Assembly: GCA_030619405.1 (NCBI GenBank)
Contig: JAUXBK010000105.1
Coordinates: 1-8,531, forward strand
Source of the DNA: Sedimenticola sp.
GTDB lineage: Bacteria; Pseudomonadota; Gammaproteobacteria; Chromatiales; Chromatiaceae
Reading direction: 5' to 3'
DNA: 8,531 bases
The notes beneath the pieces are model-generated. The model ran no database searches. It saw nothing but the letters and a program-made list of their open reading frames with translations, and was not told the DNA's origin. Positions 6,037 through 8,531 of this stretch are shown piece after piece. A program made the position numbers and the translations under genes. Position 1 is the first letter of the stretch. The number at the start of each line of letters is the position of its first letter.

Positions 6037-7341
6037 TCAGAGAGCACCCGAGGCCTTGATCGCCAGATAATTGTTGACCAGCGCCGCCGGCAGTTGGGGT
6101 GCCAGCAGATCCAGCGCTACCGCCCCCTGGTGGCGCAACACCTCCAGGCTGCGACGGCGGCTCTCCAGGTAGTCGTTGACCGAGTGGAACAGCAGGGCGC
6201 CGTCGAAGTCTGTAACCGGCCGGTTTTTGGTCTCGTCCAGCAGGGATTCCCGCAGGTTGGCCACCACCACCAAGTGGCGTCGCTGCAGAAGTCGTACCGC
6301 CGGGATCAGATCGACGTAATCCTCGTCCCGGGTGTTGGTCAGGATCACGACCATCGCCCGCCGCCGCTGCAGCTGCATCAGCTCCCGCGCCACCTGCAGG
6401 TAATCTGCCGCCTCGGTGGACGACTCGATGTCATAGCTCTGATGGAGAAAACGCCGCACCAGATCCTCTCCTTTTCGAGGCGGCATCCAGCGGCGGGTAC
6501 CCCCAAACGAAAGAAAACCCACCGCATCCCCCTGGCGTGCCGCTACCTGGGTCAGCAGCAGCATCGCATTCAGCACCTGATCGAGGTGAGCCCGCCCCTG
6601 CTCCGTGTGACGCATGCGACGCCCACAGTCCAGCAGGAACACCAGCTGTTGGTCCCTTTCGTCCTGGTACTCCCGGGAGATGAGCCGGCGATAGCGGGAG
6701 CTGGCCTTCCAGTCGACCCGACGCATACTGTCGCCGGTGCGGTACTCCCGTAACTGCTGGAAATCGCTGCCCTCTCCCCGGCGCTGGCGCCGGTGGACGC
6801 CCATCTGATTCAAACGGTGGTCACTGGCCAGTCGGGCATAGCGGCCGACCTGCCGGAAGTCGGGAAACACCCGGACCCGCTCGGGCAGGGAAATGAACGA
6901 GCGATGCAGCCAGAACCCCAGGGGCGACCGGATCAACAGGTCGACCCCGGCAAACCAACCATTGCCCCGGCGGACCGGGCGCACCCGATAACCGGCCCGG
7001 GCTCGCCGCCCCCCTGGCAGCTGCAGGGAGATCGGCAGAGACTCCACCTCGAACCAGGGGGGGTGGTGGTCATGCAGACGCAGCCAGAGCGGGCGAGGCC
7101 CCCTGTTTTTCAGGGTCAGAGTGACCTCGGACCAGACACCTGTCGGGATGCCGTGTCGAACTTCTCTTTCCAGGCCGACCGCGGGCCGTTGCAATCCAGC
7201 CAGCAGATCCAGCAGAAAGATGCCTGCCAGCACCCCGGACACCCCCTCCCACAGGGGCGCCAGCCCGGGATAGAAAGGGAGAGACAGGGCGAGAGCCGTA
7301 AGCCCGCCGACTGTCATCAGGAGTCGCCGGGAGGGCGTCAT
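6037..7341 (-). CDS. DUF58 domain protein (MoxR partner)
   Basis: This 434-residue protein has two hydrophobic segments at the N-terminus (~7-24 and ~30-50), a beta-rich region (~55-160), then the DUF58 hallmark GEGSDFQQLREYRTGDSMRR followed by VDWKASSR (residues ~189-216). The C-terminal half has a von Willebrand A-like layout. LVFLLDCGRRM (233-243) occupies the place of the metal-site strand, but DCGRR replaces the DxSxS pattern, so classical metal-dependent ligand binding is doubtful. GDAVGFLSFG (271-280) and VVILTNTRDEDYVDLIPAV (331-349) are the next fold elements. DUF58 proteins are typically membrane-associated and encoded next to MoxR ATPases; their biochemical role is not settled. The start ATG at 7341 overlaps the MoxR stop as ATGA and has no Shine-Dalgarno of its own, so translation is probably coupled. 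The usual VWA or transglutaminase gene does not follow. Confidence 0.93.
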   Translation of the reverse strand: MTPSRRLLMTVGGLTALALSLPFYPGLAPLWEGVSGVLAGIFLLDLLAGLQRPAVGLEREVRHGIPTGVWSEVTLTLKNRGPRPLWLRLHDHHPPWFEVESLPISLQLPGGRRARAGYRVRPVRRGNGWFAGVDLLIRSPLGFWLHRSFISLPERVRVFPDFRQVGRYARLASDHRLNQMGVHRRQRRGEGSDFQQLREYRTGDSMRRVDWKASSRYRRLISREYQDERDQQLVFLLDCGRRMRHTEQGRAHLDQVLNAMLLLTQVAARQGDAVGFLSFGGTRRWMPPRKGEDLVRRFLHQSYDIESSTEAADYLQVARELMQLQRRRAMVVILTNTRDEDYVDLIPAVRLLQRRHLVVVANLRESLLDETKNRPVTDFDGALLFHSVNDYLESRRRSLEVLRHQGAVALDLLAPQLPAALVNNYLAIKASGAL

Positions 7342-8303
7342 GCCCGGGGGGCAACCACGTTGGCCAGGATATCCTGCAGTACATCGTCCGGGGTATATCC
7401 TTCGATCTCCATGTCGGTAGTCAGCTTTAGTCGGTGCCGCAGGGCGGCCAGAGCGACCCCCTTTACGTCATCCGGCACCACGAATCCCCGCCCCTCCAGC
7501 AACCCCCGGGCCCGCGCTGCCCGCAACAGGGCGATACTGCCCCGCGGACCCGGTCCCACGTCGATCCCGTTCCACTCCCGGGCAGCACGTACGATACGTA
7601 CCGAGTAGGCGACGATCTGGTCGTCCACCCGCATCCGGGCGGTCTGCTGCTGCAGCTGCAGGATCTCCCCCGGTTGCAGCACACGAGCGACGGCAGAGGT
7701 GTCCAGGCTGTCTCCCAGGGAATCCGCGGTAACCTGGCGCAGTATCGCCTGCTCCTCCGCCTCTCCGGGGTAGTCGATGAACACCTTCAGCAGAAAGCGA
7801 TCGAGCTGGGCCTGGGGCAGGGGGTAGGTGCCCTCCTGTTCGATCGGGTTCTGGGTGGCCATCACCAGAAATGGCCGCTCTACCGAAAAGGTGTGTCCCT
7901 CGATGGTCACCTGTTGCTCCTGCATCACCTCCAGCAGTGCCGACTGGGTCTTGGCCGGTGCCCGGTTGATCTCATCCGCCAGCAGGAAATTGCAGAATAC
8001 CGGCCCCTTCCTGACCCTGAAGGTCTCGGACTTCATGTCGTACAGGGTGTGGCCGCTGATATCGCTCGGCATCAGGTCCGGGGTAAACTGAATGCGGTTG
8101 AAACGGGCCCCTACAGCGGTGGCCAGACTACGCACCAGCAGCGTCTTGCCCAGTCCCGGCAACCCTTCCACCATCACATGCCCCGCCGCCAGCAACCCGA
8201 TCACCAGATCCCGCACCACCTGGCGCTGACCCACCAGCGCCCGTTGCACCTCGGTCTCGAGCCCGCGAATCCGTTCCAGCAACTGCTGATTGTTTTCCGT
8301 CAT
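7338..8303 (-). CDS. MoxR-family AAA+ ATPase
   Basis: This 321-residue protein, a typical length for the family, shows the full ATPase set: Walker A GLPGLGKT (47-54), Walker B LLADEINRAP (107-116), sensor 1 ATQNP (149-153), the PQAQLDRFLL region carrying the arginine-finger candidate R169, and sensor 2 GPRGS (252-256). The lid domain ends with DVLQDILANV. MoxR proteins act as cytoplasmic, chaperone-like ATPases that help mature or assemble partner complexes, often with DUF58 or VWA proteins. The ATG at 8303 is the first possible ATG; an in-frame TAA lies about 30 bases upstream with no alternative start between. The ribosome binding site is weak (GAGAG at ~14 nt). It is the first gene of the run and overlaps the DUF58 gene by ATGA. 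Confidence 0.96.
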   Translation of the reverse strand: MTENNQQLLERIRGLETEVQRALVGQRQVVRDLVIGLLAAGHVMVEGLPGLGKTLLVRSLATAVGARFNRIQFTPDLMPSDISGHTLYDMKSETFRVRKGPVFCNFLLADEINRAPAKTQSALLEVMQEQQVTIEGHTFSVERPFLVMATQNPIEQEGTYPLPQAQLDRFLLKVFIDYPGEAEEQAILRQVTADSLGDSLDTSAVARVLQPGEILQLQQQTARMRVDDQIVAYSVRIVRAAREWNGIDVGPGPRGSIALLRAARARGLLEGRGFVVPDDVKGVALAALRHRLKLTTDMEIEGYTPDDVLQDILANVVAPRA

Positions 8304-8330
8304 AACTTTTTCGTAGCTCTCATGTGGTGC

Positions 8331-8347
8331 GGTTTACGGTTTACGGT
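8331..8347. repeat. Period-7 tandem repeat (GGTTTAC)
   Basis: GGTTTAC occurs twice plus a partial third copy (GGT), about 28 bases before the MoxR start codon and therefore probably in its mRNA leader. Confidence 0.6.
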
Positions 8348-8411
8348 GATCAGAAGCCAGAGTCTCCTGTATCCAGACCTCAACACCCTGATTAGATCAT
8401 GGATATATAAC

Positions 8412-8427
8412 TTATTAGTTCTAATAA
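8412..8427. promoter_or_regulatory. Dyad symmetry, possible operator
   Basis: TTATTAG and CTAATAA form perfect 7-base inverted arms around a 2-base centre, about 110 bases upstream of the MoxR start and inside the most AT-rich stretch of the window. The size and symmetry fit a dimeric regulator site, but no regulator gene is visible and AT-rich DNA produces such dyads by chance. Confidence 0.3.
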
Positions 8428-8499
8428 AAAAATACATTTTCAGACGAAAATTGGACACTCTGCAACGAGTACAGCCCGTTGCCGGCACCAAAAAAATGA

Positions 8500-8531
8500 C
8501 AGGATTGTTCAGGATTAACAGAATTTGCAGA
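8500..8531. repeat. CAGGATT-type short repeat, cut by window edge
   Basis: CAGGATT (8500-8506), CAGGATT (8510-8516), CAGAATT (8519-8525) and CAGA (8528-8531) repeat with a period of 9-10 bases. This type of intergenic tandem is widespread in bacterial genomes; it continues past the window. Confidence 0.55.

Larger units (their letters stand above)
8304..8531. other. Upstream non-coding region of the MoxR gene
   Basis: This 228 bp stretch has no convincing gene. It contains a period-7 tandem GGTTTAC (8331-8347), an AT-rich block (~8395-8440) with a dyad that is the likeliest promoter area, and a short repeat at the window edge. I could not find a good paired -35 and -10 on the minus strand. 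A possible -10 of TATATA type lies at about 8403-8408. Confidence 0.55.

Noticed and set aside
5837..6070. 77-codon plus-strand frame in the gap
   Set aside because: It is built from the inverted-repeat element and the REP-like hairpin and runs into the DUF58 3' end; no ribosome site.
6001..7608. Long plus-strand open frames (6001-6753 and 6793-7608)
   Set aside because: They mirror the DUF58 and MoxR genes, whose families are unmistakable on the minus strand.
6037..8303. Conflict system of the vWA-MoxR-associated type
   Set aside because: Those systems need a dedicated vWA protein and an effector. Here a standard DUF58 protein is the partner and no nuclease, protease or toxin domain is visible.
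8300..8491. 63-codon minus-strand frame upstream of MoxR
   Set aside because: Overlaps the MoxR start and translates repeats and AT-rich leader DNA; no recognisable protein or ribosome site.

Overview
The window is GC-rich, and all six genes I can support lie on the minus strand. Their order of transcription is from high to low coordinates. Strong cues point to a Gram-negative bacterium, probably a gammaproteobacterium: a lipoprotein signal with an outer-membrane +2 residue, a Sec signal peptide, single-span inner-membrane proteins and short dispersed intergenic repeats. The gammaproteobacterial call, and any narrower guess such as a sulfur-oxidising Chromatiales-type lineage, is inference from overall style and not from a marker gene.

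Reading along the minus strand: (1) 8304-8531 is non-coding, with an AT-rich stretch, a dyad and short tandem repeats. (2) A MoxR-type AAA+ ATPase (8303-7338) overlaps a DUF58 protein (7341-6037) by ATGA. (3) A 324-355 bp gap holds a ~210 bp inverted-repeat, MITE-like element containing a REP-like hairpin, followed by a candidate promoter. (4) A secreted or membrane-tethered protein with a long Gly-rich linker overlaps a large lipoprotein by ATGA. (5) A 230 bp gap carries three hairpins and short tandem repeats. (6) A membrane-anchored TPR protein with a PEGA-like C-terminus overlaps, again by ATGA, a large protein that runs off the left edge. That last protein has an FHA-like cytoplasmic domain, one transmembrane helix, about five PEGA-type repeats, a Gly/Lys linker and the start of a formylglycine-generating-enzyme (FGE/SUMF1-like) domain.

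The six genes are thus three translationally coupled pairs separated by repeat-filled gaps. MoxR and DUF58 proteins commonly work together as an ATPase chaperone and its membrane-associated partner. Here the usual downstream companions (VWA/BatA-like proteins or a transglutaminase) are absent. The neighbours instead predict an envelope assembly: a periplasmic TPR scaffold, an outer-membrane lipoprotein, a secreted linker protein, and a transmembrane PEGA/FGE protein that could pass a cytoplasmic state to the periplasm. This combined role is inference. Individual family calls for MoxR, DUF58, PEGA repeats and FGE are well supported. The helical/Gly-rich protein and the lipoprotein are not recognised beyond their localisation signals.
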